64,000 bases of DNA from CAZAPO01 sp044841755 (GTDB lineage Bacteria > Bacteroidota > Bacteroidia > Flavobacteriales > Flavobacteriaceae), in the NCBI GenBank assembly GCA_044841755.1, contig JAXOFM010000004.1:62001-126000 (forward strand). Direction: 5' to 3'. Positions 33,860-42,282 of this stretch are shown piece by piece (positions within the stretch are counted from its first letter, which is position 1; the number at the start of each line of letters is the position of its first letter). The position numbers and the translations under genes are program-made. The notes beneath the pieces were generated by a model, which worked only from the letters and a program-made list of their open reading frames with translations, did no database searches and was not told where the DNA came from.

Positions 33860-35076
33860 TGGGATTAAAAAGTAAAATGCATAATCTTAAAAAGAAGTAT
33901 GAAGGAACTAAAATGGCTCCGCTATTTAATGGTTTTCATACCTTCTTATACTTGCCTAATGAAACTACTCATGGAGGAACTCACATTAAGGCAGCCGACG
34001 ATTTAAAGCGTACTATGAACATTGTGATCATGGCTTTAGTGCCATGTTTGATTTTTGGAATGTTTAACGCTGGATATCAACATCACTTAGCATTAGGAGA
34101 AATTCAATCTGTATCTGCTGGTTTCTTTAGTTCAGAATTTTGGACGTTAGATAATCTAGGTGTTGGAGCACTTAAAATATTACCGCTTGTAGCTGTATCT
34201 TATATAGTAGGATTAGCTATTGAGTTTATCTTCTGTATCATTAAAGGCCATGAGATTGAAGAAGGTTACTTAGTAACAGGTATGTTAGTGCCATTAATTG
34301 TGCCAGTTGATATTCCACTATGGATGCTTGCAGTAGCAGTTGTATTTGGAGTTGTGATTGGTAAAGAAGTGTTTGGCGGTACTGGAATGAACATCTTAAA
34401 CCCAGCTTTAACCATTAGAGCTTTCTTATTCTTTGCTTATCCAACTTGGATGACTGGAGATAAAGTATGGGTACATGGAGTACAAGAAAGAGCAAGCCAA
34501 ATTGCTGGAGGTGCAGAATTAGATGCAATAACAGGAGAAACTGTTCTGGGATATTTGGCTCAAGGAAAAGAAGCTGGTTATAGTATTATGGATATGTTCT
34601 ACGGATTTATACCAGGGTCGATTGGTGAGACTTCAACTTTATTAATATTAATAGGAGCGTTATTCTTGATCTTTACAAAGATTGGAAGTTGGAGAATAAT
34701 GGTATCTGCGGTAGTTGGAGCTTTAGTAATGGGTTACATTTTTAACCTTGTCGCACCAGCTATGGAAGGGACAAAGTTCTTCTCATTAATGAGTACTGAG
34801 TTCTGGCATCACTTGCTAATTGGTGGTTTAGCCTTTGGTATTGTGTATATGGCCACAGATCCTGTAACTGCTTCCCAAACAAATAAAGGAAAGTGGATTT
34901 ACGGATTCTTAATTGGATTTATCTCTGTTATGATTCGTGTATTCAATCCGGCATATCCAGAAGGTGTGATGTTAGCAATTCTATTAATGAATGTATTTGC
35001 ACCGACAATTGATCACTATGTGGTTCAAGGAAATGTAAAAAGAAGAATGAAACGTTTAAAAGCTAAAACTGCCTAA
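33859..35076 (+). CDS. nqrB: Na+-translocating NADH:quinone reductase subunit B
   Basis: 405 aa membrane subunit with about ten helices, riboflavin and a covalent FMN. The flavinylation motif is DAITGETV (222-229) with Thr228 as the acceptor expected from the ApbE rule Dxx[S/T]GAT; Glu227 replaces the usual Ala. The cytoplasmic N-terminus and helix regions such as LNPALTIRAFLFFAYP are typical. FMN is attached by ApbE, encoded at 47.3 kb. Confidence 0.95.
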   Translation: MGLKSKMHNLKKKYEGTKMAPLFNGFHTFLYLPNETTHGGTHIKAADDLKRTMNIVIMALVPCLIFGMFNAGYQHHLALGEIQSVSAGFFSSEFWTLDNLGVGALKILPLVAVSYIVGLAIEFIFCIIKGHEIEEGYLVTGMLVPLIVPVDIPLWMLAVAVVFGVVIGKEVFGGTGMNILNPALTIRAFLFFAYPTWMTGDKVWVHGVQERASQIAGGAELDAITGETVLGYLAQGKEAGYSIMDMFYGFIPGSIGETSTLLILIGALFLIFTKIGSWRIMVSAVVGALVMGYIFNLVAPAMEGTKFFSLMSTEFWHHLLIGGLAFGIVYMATDPVTASQTNKGKWIYGFLIGFISVMIRVFNPAYPEGVMLAILLMNVFAPTIDHYVVQGNVKRRMKRLKAKTA

Positions 35077-35079
35077 GTT

Positions 35080-35832
35080 ATGAGTAATAAAACAGATTCA
35101 AATTTATATACAATAATGTTCGCTGTGGGAATGGTGGTTGTTGTTGGGTCATTGTTGGCCTTTGTAGCACAATCGTTAAAACCAACTATTGACGAAAATA
35201 AACGTATAGAAAAGCAACAAAACATTCTTTACGCTATGGGCGTAAATGAGAATGATGAAAGTAGCGCAGTATTTATTGCTGATGATAAGGTAGGAGCTGA
35301 GTTTACAAAGTACATCACTAAGCAATTAGTAATTACAAACGGAACTGACGTAGCTGAAGATGATCAAGCATACTTGATTGATGTGAAAAAAGAGCAATCT
35401 AACGCTAAAGAAGGTATTGAAAGACGTTTACCACTATTTATTGGTGAGAAAGAAGGTAAAACTTATTATGTAGCACCAATTAGAGGAAAAGGACTTTGGG
35501 ATGCTGTTTGGGCGTATGTTGCCATGGATGAGAATATGGTAGTTCAAGGAGCTTACTTTGATCATAAGGGAGAAACTGCTGGTCTTGGAGCTAACATCAA
35601 AGAACGTTACTTCATGGATGACTTCATTGGTGAGCCTTTAAAAGATGGTTCTGGAAACTTTGTTGGTATTGCTATTTCAAAGAGTAATGCAGATCCATTA
35701 AATAATGATAAAACTGATAATGAGGTTGACGCTATTGCTGGAGCTACAATTACTGGTGATGGTGTTGCTGCAATGATCAAATCTGAATTGAGATTGTACG
35801 TGCCTTATTTTAACACATTAAAAGCGAATTAA
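35080..35832 (+). CDS. nqrC: Na+-translocating NADH:quinone reductase subunit C
   Basis: 250 aa with one N-terminal helix (about 10-30) and a periplasmic FMN-binding domain. The flavinylation site is DAIAGATIT (217-225), FMN on Thr223. The segment GETAGLGANI is also family-typical. It passes electrons between the 2Fe-2S centre and NqrB. Confidence 0.95.
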   Translation: MSNKTDSNLYTIMFAVGMVVVVGSLLAFVAQSLKPTIDENKRIEKQQNILYAMGVNENDESSAVFIADDKVGAEFTKYITKQLVITNGTDVAEDDQAYLIDVKKEQSNAKEGIERRLPLFIGEKEGKTYYVAPIRGKGLWDAVWAYVAMDENMVVQGAYFDHKGETAGLGANIKERYFMDDFIGEPLKDGSGNFVGIAISKSNADPLNNDKTDNEVDAIAGATITGDGVAAMIKSELRLYVPYFNTLKAN

Positions 35833-35835
35833 TCT

Positions 35836-36483
35836 ATGGGACTATTATCAAAAAAAGACAGTAAGCTAATATTAGATCCATTAGCTGATGATAACCCAAT
35901 CACTATTCAGGTATTAGGTATTTGTTCGGCATTAGCAATTACAGCGCAGTTAAAAGCGTCTATTGTAATGACGATTTCAGTAATCTTCGTGCTTGGAGTA
36001 GGTAACGTGGTTATTTCGTTAATTAGAAATATCATTCCATCAAAAATTAGAATTATTGTACAGTTAACAGTAGTTGCATCTTTGGTAATTATTGTGGATC
36101 AGGTGTTAAAAGCATTCTCTTACCAATTGAGTAAGGAGCTTGGAGCTTTTATCGGATTGATTATTACAAACTGTATTATTATGGGACGTTTTGAAGCATT
36201 TGCTTTAGGTAACGGTCCTTGGAAATCTTTCCTTGACGGAATAGGGAACGCACTTGGTTATGGTGTGATCTTGATCATTGTAGGATTCTTTAGAGAATTA
36301 TTAGGGTCAGGAACTTTACTAGGATATAAAGTTCTTGGTGATCCAATTGAAAAGACAGGATTATATGCTACAGGTTATGAGAACAACGGTTTTATGTTGT
36401 TAGCGCCAATGGCATTGATCGTGGTAGGAATTATTATTTGGGTACAACGTACAAAGAATAAAGCATTAGTTGAAGATCACTAG
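35836..36483 (+). CDS. nqrD: Na+-translocating NADH:quinone reductase subunit D
   Basis: 215 aa, six helices. Family motifs: GICSALAITAQLKAS near the N-terminus, IITNCIIMGRFEAFALGNGPWKSFLDGIGN (with the Cys that helps hold the intramembrane iron centre shared with NqrE), and the helix IVGFFRELLGSG. Fourth gene of the operon. Confidence 0.95.
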   Translation: MGLLSKKDSKLILDPLADDNPITIQVLGICSALAITAQLKASIVMTISVIFVLGVGNVVISLIRNIIPSKIRIIVQLTVVASLVIIVDQVLKAFSYQLSKELGAFIGLIITNCIIMGRFEAFALGNGPWKSFLDGIGNALGYGVILIIVGFFRELLGSGTLLGYKVLGDPIEKTGLYATGYENNGFMLLAPMALIVVGIIIWVQRTKNKALVEDH

Positions 36484-36497
36484 AAAGAAGACAAACT

Positions 36498-37232
36498 ATG
36501 GAACATTTAGAATTATTTTTTAAATCAATATTTATAGATAACATGGTATTTGCCACGTTCTTAGGAATGTGTTCTTACCTAGCAGTATCTAAAAAAGTAT
36601 CAACAGCAGTTGGTCTTGGAGCAGCAGTTATCTTCGTATTAATAGTGACTGTACCATTAAACTGGATTTTAGATCAGTATATTTTACAACCAGGAGCTCT
36701 AGGTAAATGGTTAGGTGAAGAATATGCATCTTACGACTTAAGTTTCTTATCATTTATCATGTTTATTGCAACTATTGCGACCATGGTACAATTGGTAGAG
36801 ATTGTTGTAGAGAAGTTTTCACCTTCATTATATAACTCATTAGGTATCTTCTTACCACTTATTGCTGTAAACTGTGCAATCTTAGGAGGTTCATTATTCA
36901 TGCAATCTCGTGAGATTCCAACAATTGGTTTAGCAACGGTTTACGGATTAGGTTCAGGTATAGGATGGTTCTTAGCAATTCTTGCAATTGCAGCTATTCG
37001 TGAAAAGATCAGATACTCAGCGGTACCGCCAGCATTAAGAGGTTTAGGAATTACTTTCATCATTACTGGTTTAATGGCGATTGGATTCATGAGTTTTGGA
37101 GGAATGTTAACTGGAGGTGATGATGAACCTAAAGAAGAAACAACTGAAGCAGCAGTGATCGAAGACACGATTGAAGATGAAAAGGAAGACGAAAAAGACA
37201 TAGCTGATAACACTATAAAAGGAGTAGAGTAA
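36498..37232 (+). CDS. nqrE: Na+-translocating NADH:quinone reductase subunit E
   Basis: 244 aa, six helices, with IFIDNMVFATFLGMCSYLAVS and LIAVNCAILGGSLFM, the Cys regions that bind iron with NqrD. The membrane part ends near residue 205; a 39-residue acidic tail follows (GGDDEPKEETTEAAVIED, then KEDEKD), absent in the Vibrio protein (about 198 aa). It faces a soluble side and may be a lineage-specific contact. Confidence 0.94.
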   Translation: MEHLELFFKSIFIDNMVFATFLGMCSYLAVSKKVSTAVGLGAAVIFVLIVTVPLNWILDQYILQPGALGKWLGEEYASYDLSFLSFIMFIATIATMVQLVEIVVEKFSPSLYNSLGIFLPLIAVNCAILGGSLFMQSREIPTIGLATVYGLGSGIGWFLAILAIAAIREKIRYSAVPPALRGLGITFIITGLMAIGFMSFGGMLTGGDDEPKEETTEAAVIEDTIEDEKEDEKDIADNTIKGVE

Positions 37233-37233
37233 T

Positions 37234-38544
37234 ATGATATTAGCAGTAAGTACATTAGGAACAATTGTAGCAACTGTAATAGCCTTTTTGGTATTAACCA
37301 TAGGTTTAGTTGGTTTGTTATTATTTGTAAAGCAGAAATTATCTCCATCAGGACCTGTTAAGATTTTAATTAATGGCGAAAGAGAAGTTGAGGTAGCTTC
37401 TGGAGATAGTTTATTATCTACTTTGGGAAATCAAAAGATCTTCTTACCATCGGCTTGTGGTGGTGGTGGAACTTGTATTCAGTGTGAGTGCCACGTATTA
37501 GAAGGTGGAGGAGAAGCATTACCTACTGAAACACCTCACTTTACACGTAAAGAGTTACAGCATGGAGCTCGTTTAGCGTGTCAGGTAAAGGTGAAGCAGG
37601 ATATGGAAATTACCATTCCTGAAGAAGTTTTTGGTATTAAGAAATGGGAAGCAACGGTTGTACGTAACTATAACGTAGCGTCATTTATTAAGGAGTTTGT
37701 AGTTGAGATTCCTGAAGATATGGGTTATAAAGCTGGTGGATATATTCAGATTGAGATTCCTCCATGTGAGATCAAATATTCTGATATCGATATTACGGCA
37801 CACCCGGAAGAGCATGAAACGCCAGATAAGTTCCATACAGAGTGGGATAAGTTTGGTCTTTGGCCATTAGTGATGAAGAATGATGATATAGTTGAGCGTG
37901 CTTATTCTATGGCTTCTTACCCAGCTGAAGGACGTGAAATTATGTTAAACGTTCGTATTGCTACACCACCATGGGATCGTGCTAAGAACGGTTGGATGGA
38001 TGTTAACCCAGGTGTTGCTTCATCATACATTTTTGCTCAAAAGCCAGGAGATAAAGTAACAATTTCAGGACCTTACGGTGAGTTCTTTATCAATGAGAGT
38101 GATGCGGAGATGTTATACGTTGGTGGTGGTGCAGGAATGGCACCAATGCGTTCGCACTTATATCACTTATTTAAGACATTAGAAACAGGTAGAACTGTTA
38201 CTTACTGGTATGGTGGACGTTCTAAGCGTGAGTTATTCTACTTAGAACACTTCTATGAGTTAGAGCGTAAATTTGATAACTTCAAGTTTTACTTAGCATT
38301 GTCTGAGCCAATGGAAGAAGATAACTGGAAAGTGAAGAAAGATATTAATGATACAGAAGGAGATGGTTTCGTAGGATTCATTCACAATTGTGTGATCGAT
38401 AATTACTTGAATCATCACGAAGCACCAGAAGATATTGAGCTATACTTCTGTGGGCCTCCGTTAATGAATAAAGCGGTTCAAAAAATGGGAGAAGATTTCG
38501 GTATCCCAGACGAGAACATCCGCTTTGACGATTTCGGTGGATAA
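37234..38544 (+). CDS. nqrF: Na+-translocating NADH:quinone reductase subunit F
   Basis: 436 aa NADH-oxidising subunit. One N-terminal helix (about 8-32), then a 2Fe-2S ferredoxin domain with Cys75, Cys81, Cys84 and Cys116 (ACGGGGTCIQCEC), a FAD domain with RAYSMASYP and an NADH domain with YVGGGAGMAPMRSHL. The C-terminus ends FDDFGG as usual. Last gene of the operon. Confidence 0.96.
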   Translation: MILAVSTLGTIVATVIAFLVLTIGLVGLLLFVKQKLSPSGPVKILINGEREVEVASGDSLLSTLGNQKIFLPSACGGGGTCIQCECHVLEGGGEALPTETPHFTRKELQHGARLACQVKVKQDMEITIPEEVFGIKKWEATVVRNYNVASFIKEFVVEIPEDMGYKAGGYIQIEIPPCEIKYSDIDITAHPEEHETPDKFHTEWDKFGLWPLVMKNDDIVERAYSMASYPAEGREIMLNVRIATPPWDRAKNGWMDVNPGVASSYIFAQKPGDKVTISGPYGEFFINESDAEMLYVGGGAGMAPMRSHLYHLFKTLETGRTVTYWYGGRSKRELFYLEHFYELERKFDNFKFYLALSEPMEEDNWKVKKDINDTEGDGFVGFIHNCVIDNYLNHHEAPEDIELYFCGPPLMNKAVQKMGEDFGIPDENIRFDDFGG

Positions 38545-38552
38545 ATCTTTAT

Positions 38553-38579
38553 GTCATTTCGAGCATAGTCGAGAAATCT
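38553..38579. repeat. REP-like intergenic element
   Basis: GTCATTTCGAGCATAGTCGA followed by GAAATCT lies between the nqrF stop and the terminator. It is an imperfect dyad (ATTTCGA / TCGAGAAAT). Very similar short elements are dispersed in many flavobacterial genomes, from memory. Only this copy is seen in the window. Confidence 0.5.
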
Positions 38580-38589
38580 ATATAAAACA

Positions 38590-38612
38590 AAACCCAGCAA
38601 TTTGCTGGGTTT
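38590..38612. terminator. Terminator of the nqr operon, bidirectional
   Basis: AAACCCAGC / GCTGGGTTT stem of 9 with the dyad extending into the loop, T run on the plus strand and A-rich on the left; between convergent nqrF and the TPR-like gene. Confidence 0.85.
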
Positions 38613-38620
38613 TTATTTTA

Positions 38621-40123
38621 TTAATAAGTGCTATGGACTAAGTCTAATGTTGTTTCATAAAGTGATTTCCTATCCATTTTGCTTTTTAACCAAGCATAAA
38701 AGCTCATTACAAAAATATCTTCACGTGTGGCTTCAATCCACTCGAAGGAATTCTCCACTTTATTGAAGAATTCTTCACTAGTAACTTGATTGGGGTTTTT
38801 GTAATAGTCCTCAATTAAATTTATATAAATAATTACACGTTCTTGATTAATGTCTTTTAAGTATTGAAAATAGCTGCGCTTAAAGTGTAATAGACGCGAT
38901 TCAAGAAGATTTACTTGTCCAAGTTCTAAGTATAACAAAATTTCAATTAAGTTCTTTTTAATGATCCATTCAATTCCAGCTTTTTCTATATACCATTTGT
39001 CTGTATGATAGAATTTTGAAAAAATATGATGTGCTTTTTTGAATTCAGATCTTTGAAAGTAACACATAATTAAACTTAGATAGATATCTAATAGCGACTC
39101 AATATCTGGATGTTTTTTAATAATAAACTTTTCGAGAATTTCAATGGCTTTATCTTGCCTATTGCTATAATTATAATTTAAAGCCAATAGTAAATTATAT
39201 TTTAGTTTGAAGGTGTTATAGTACTTTTTTCTAGAACGTTGCATTTCGTTATGCATTAGTTCAAGATAACTTATTGAGTCGTCAAACTTTTTGTTTCTAA
39301 ATAGGGTGTTAGCAATTAAGTATAAAACTTGGATGTGATAAAATTGCTGATTTTCGAGGTCTTTTCTAGTGGCAATTTCTTTATAGCTGTTTACTAAAAA
39401 TGATTCTGTTTTAAAATATTCTTTAGTAGCAAAGGCAGAAATACTTAAAAGGGTAATTAATTGATAAAGTGATTTGAACGAAATCAAACTTGACGTTTGA
39501 ATGTTATGTTCTTCAAGTATTTGGGATAACATAATCTCAAAATCTATAACTTCACCTTTATAGGTGATATCAACAATGGTTGCTCTTATTTTTGCTAAAA
39601 CCATATTAAGCTCTTCTTCCAGTAAATGTTGTCTTTGGTTTTCTTTAAATGCTGCGATTAATAAATCTAAATTGATGTCTGGATTTATGTGAGCATACTG
39701 AATCTTAATATGATAGATCTCGTTTAAATAAGGAAACAAAAATTGTTCTTTTCCAATCAGTTCTGCTTTGTCTAGCAGATTATAAGCAGTCTTATATTGT
39801 TGTTTGTGCAGAAATGTTCGTGAGGCTAAGATCAGTTTAATGATTTGCATATTAGAAGAATTCTCTTCTGATAAGTTGTTGTTTGCGATAAAGTCAATTA
39901 TTGATTGATAAAGTCTTTTACGCAGTGCGTGATATGCGTCTCGTTTGTTTTCATCATAAATTCTTAAAAATATCGCTTCTGAATCGAGATCATCATGAGC
40001 TAATAACTTGAATAATTTAATGTTTTTAGCATCGTTTCGTTTGTTCTTTCGATCTAAAAAGCTGATAAATTGTTGTTGTTCTTCTGAAGAAAATGACTTT
40101 ACTATTTGTTTTAAATCATTCAA
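38621..40123 (-). CDS. Helical-repeat (TPR-like) protein, unknown
   Basis: 500 aa, soluble, with no signal peptide or transmembrane helix. It is composed of paired amphipathic helices with TPR-like spacing, for example YKTAYNLLDKAELIG, FDDSISYLELMHNEMQRS, DKAIEILEKFIIK and FKKAHHIFSKFYHTD. It starts with LKQIVKSFSSEEQQQFISFL, a segment I associate with flavobacterial helical-repeat proteins that have no assigned role. Probably a scaffold or regulator. It stands at the left edge of the accessory-looking block. Confidence 0.7.
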   Translation of the reverse strand: MNDLKQIVKSFSSEEQQQFISFLDRKNKRNDAKNIKLFKLLAHDDLDSEAIFLRIYDENKRDAYHALRKRLYQSIIDFIANNNLSEENSSNMQIIKLILASRTFLHKQQYKTAYNLLDKAELIGKEQFLFPYLNEIYHIKIQYAHINPDINLDLLIAAFKENQRQHLLEEELNMVLAKIRATIVDITYKGEVIDFEIMLSQILEEHNIQTSSLISFKSLYQLITLLSISAFATKEYFKTESFLVNSYKEIATRKDLENQQFYHIQVLYLIANTLFRNKKFDDSISYLELMHNEMQRSRKKYYNTFKLKYNLLLALNYNYSNRQDKAIEILEKFIIKKHPDIESLLDIYLSLIMCYFQRSEFKKAHHIFSKFYHTDKWYIEKAGIEWIIKKNLIEILLYLELGQVNLLESRLLHFKRSYFQYLKDINQERVIIYINLIEDYYKNPNQVTSEEFFNKVENSFEWIEATREDIFVMSFYAWLKSKMDRKSLYETTLDLVHSTY

Positions 40124-40273
40124 TTAATCGTCAGTTTTAATTTATGTAATTACTTTAATATATAGATTATACGTCTAATATATTAAAAAATATCGTCAGT
40201 AATTATTAAAAGTTGTCTTTAATAGCTCCTTTTTACTTAGCACCTTTGTTACATAATCATCAAAACAATTATC

Positions 40274-40432
40274 ATGAAACGATATTTTAAAATAACCTCT
40301 TTCGTTATGGTAGTGGCAGGCATAGCTATTTTTTCTAAAACTATTAATGAGTTTTTCATCTCAAACTATCATAATTCATTAGCAAATTATAGAAGCATTA
40401 TAGACGCTATTACATTCAATATTCCGGTTTAA
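40274..40432 (+). CDS. 52-aa membrane peptide
   Basis: ATG to TAA. A basic start (MKRYFK), one hydrophobic helix (about 7-22, ITSFVMVVAGIAIFS) and a polar C-terminus of about 30 residues (NEFFISNYHNSLANYRS). It could be a membrane peptide or a signal-bearing secreted peptide. The next gene starts two bases after its stop, which supports translation as the first gene of a three-gene unit. No family recognised. Confidence 0.55.
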   Translation: MKRYFKITSFVMVVAGIAIFSKTINEFFISNYHNSLANYRSIIDAITFNIPV

Positions 40433-40433
40433 G

Positions 40434-40901
40434 ATGAAACTTAAGCAAGTAAATACTGCTTTTTTGGTAACTACGGGAATTTCGGTAGTGGTTTTTATCT
40501 ACTTAATCTTTCTTGGGTATGACGAGATTAAAACCCTTAGAGATGTAGTAAAGATAGTAGCAGCAATAATGTTTCCCATTCCATTATTATTTTTTGTTCG
40601 CTTCATTTTGATTGAACATTTTTTACCAACAAATACTGATGAGTATAAGCTTAGAAACCAAAAACCAGCAACAGTATTATTAGTATTGAGTATAGTTAGT
40701 GGTATTTTATTATTACAAGGAATAGAGTTAATTACTCAAAAGAAACTTGAGGATAGTTTAATTTTTGCACACTTGATTAACTCTACAGCCATAAGTAGTT
40801 ATGTGCTTAATTTCATTTTATACAATAACCTAAGAGCCAACGGAATATTAAGTGGTGTATTATTAGCCCTTGCCGTTCATGTGTTCTTTTTATCTGCATA
40901 A
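40434..40901 (+). CDS. Four-helix membrane protein, unknown
   Basis: 155 aa with four transmembrane helices (about 9-27, 40-58, 80-97, 135-153) and short loops. No catalytic motif or named family is seen. Middle gene of the 40.3-41.4 kb unit; 35 bases before the next gene. Confidence 0.6.
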   Translation: MKLKQVNTAFLVTTGISVVVFIYLIFLGYDEIKTLRDVVKIVAAIMFPIPLLFFVRFILIEHFLPTNTDEYKLRNQKPATVLLVLSIVSGILLLQGIELITQKKLEDSLIFAHLINSTAISSYVLNFILYNNLRANGILSGVLLALAVHVFFLSA

Positions 40902-40936
40902 TAAATCAAAACAACATATTAATTAAATAAAGTATT

Positions 40937-41419
40937 ATGGAAATTTTATCAAAACCATCATTAAATAATAGTAATTCAAAAAAGAGAGAGTTACTGTTTA
41001 CATTTCAGTCAATTATCGTTATAGGGTTACTGGCCTTTACAGCTATTGCTTTTTTCTTTTATAATAATTTAGCTATAGAAAAAGGAATCAAGGTGATATT
41101 TGCACCTTTCTTATCTGTAGTTCCTTTGCTATTTATACTATCAATACTTAGGGATTTAAGACAAGGCTTTATTGAAGGAAATTATAACAAGCAGCAAATT
41201 ATTAAGTTCTCCATTATTACAATAGCAATAACCTTAATTTTTACTCTAATAACCTTTTTACTATCAAATATTGGTGCTCTGGAAATATTGTTAGCAGCCA
41301 TAATTGCAATATTTAGTGCTGTTTTCTTTTTACGTAGCAAGATCAAAGATATTTTGGGTATGTCTATAGTTACAGGAATTGCTGAAGGTATTATTGTCTA
41401 TATGATTTTTTTGTTTTGA
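40937..41419 (+). CDS. Membrane protein of about five helices, unknown
   Basis: 160 aa with a polar N-terminus rich in Ser/Asn/Lys (about 1-25) and about five helices, the last ending at the C-terminus (GIIVYMIFLF). It has the same general build as the preceding protein (short, helical, basic loops), so they may form a complex. A terminator follows. Confidence 0.6.
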   Translation: MEILSKPSLNNSNSKKRELLFTFQSIIVIGLLAFTAIAFFFYNNLAIEKGIKVIFAPFLSVVPLLFILSILRDLRQGFIEGNYNKQQIIKFSIITIAITLIFTLITFLLSNIGALEILLAAIIAIFSAVFFLRSKIKDILGMSIVTGIAEGIIVYMIFLF

Positions 41420-41441
41420 TGATTGGGTTAGCTAGTTGATC

Positions 41442-41475
41442 AAAGCCTCATGATATTTATTGGTCATGGGGCTTT
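41442..41475 (+). terminator. Terminator of the small-membrane-protein unit
   Basis: AAAGCCTCATGA pairs with TCATGGGGCTTT (one T-G pair) with a 10-base loop and a T run, 22 bases after the last stop. Confidence 0.75.
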
Positions 41476-41534
41476 TTGTTTAATTACACATTTTGTTTTC
41501 AGTAATTAGTGTTCGACGTACATGACGGAAGAAT

Positions 41535-42260
41535 TTAATCATGATCATTAATTTCAATCATTGATAAAATTTTCTTTGCCTTTTTTTTGGTTGCTTTCCA
41601 ACCCGATAAGCTACTGTTCATCATATAATTTTTATAGCCAACTAAATGAGTCAACAAATTCACATATTCTTGCTCATCTTTTATTTGTGCATTCATTTTA
41701 GTGATAAATGCTCCATGGTTTTTACCAAATTTATATTTAGATGTAAAGTTGTTCATAAAGCCTAGGTAAATACCTGAGTTTCCTTTATTAAGGCTACCAG
41801 CTTGTAGGCTTTTATACTCCATAAGTTCTTTCTTAAAATCATTATTTAGTAGCTCTATTTTTCCTGTGGATTCTATAGAGTTTAAAGTGGTATTATTAAA
41901 AGCCTCTATTACCCAAAATGTTGGGTTGAACTCTTTGGCTACATTTTTAAATGTATTTAGTGTTGCTGTGTCGGAATGCAGCTGATCTGTTAAACTACTA
42001 TTATGTTTAAGAAGGTCTTCATAATCATTTATTCTTTTAGTAAGTAAAAGTGTATCCTTTACCAAATCATTATAAATTGACTCAGTAATCAATATAGCTT
42101 CCTTTTTGTTTAATCTGTTTTGATTCCATGTATTAATCTGCAATGCAATCAAAATTCCGATTACAACTAGCAGTATTTCACCTATAGCATATTTAAAGTA
42201 TTTACCCATTTTGTTTTCGCTTAAGAGTTGTTTACGAATATGACGGAAAAATTTTATCAT
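41535..42260 (-). CDS. DUF6090 family membrane-anchored protein (copy 3)
   Basis: 241 aa. The N-terminus has the family mark: MIKFFRHIRKQLLSE (basic, amphipathic), KYFKYAIGEILLV and one transmembrane helix (about 25-43) ending ALQINTWNQN. The rest is a helical domain, probably periplasmic. Two paralogues lie at 45308-46033 and 46044-46802. Function unknown. Last gene of the six-gene operon, 22 bases after the previous one. Confidence 0.82.
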   Translation of the reverse strand: MIKFFRHIRKQLLSENKMGKYFKYAIGEILLVVIGILIALQINTWNQNRLNKKEAILITESIYNDLVKDTLLLTKRINDYEDLLKHNSSLTDQLHSDTATLNTFKNVAKEFNPTFWVIEAFNNTTLNSIESTGKIELLNNDFKKELMEYKSLQAGSLNKGNSGIYLGFMNNFTSKYKFGKNHGAFITKMNAQIKDEQEYVNLLTHLVGYKNYMMNSSLSGWKATKKKAKKILSMIEINDHD

Positions 42261-42282
42261 TTGTAATTATAAGTTGCCATTA

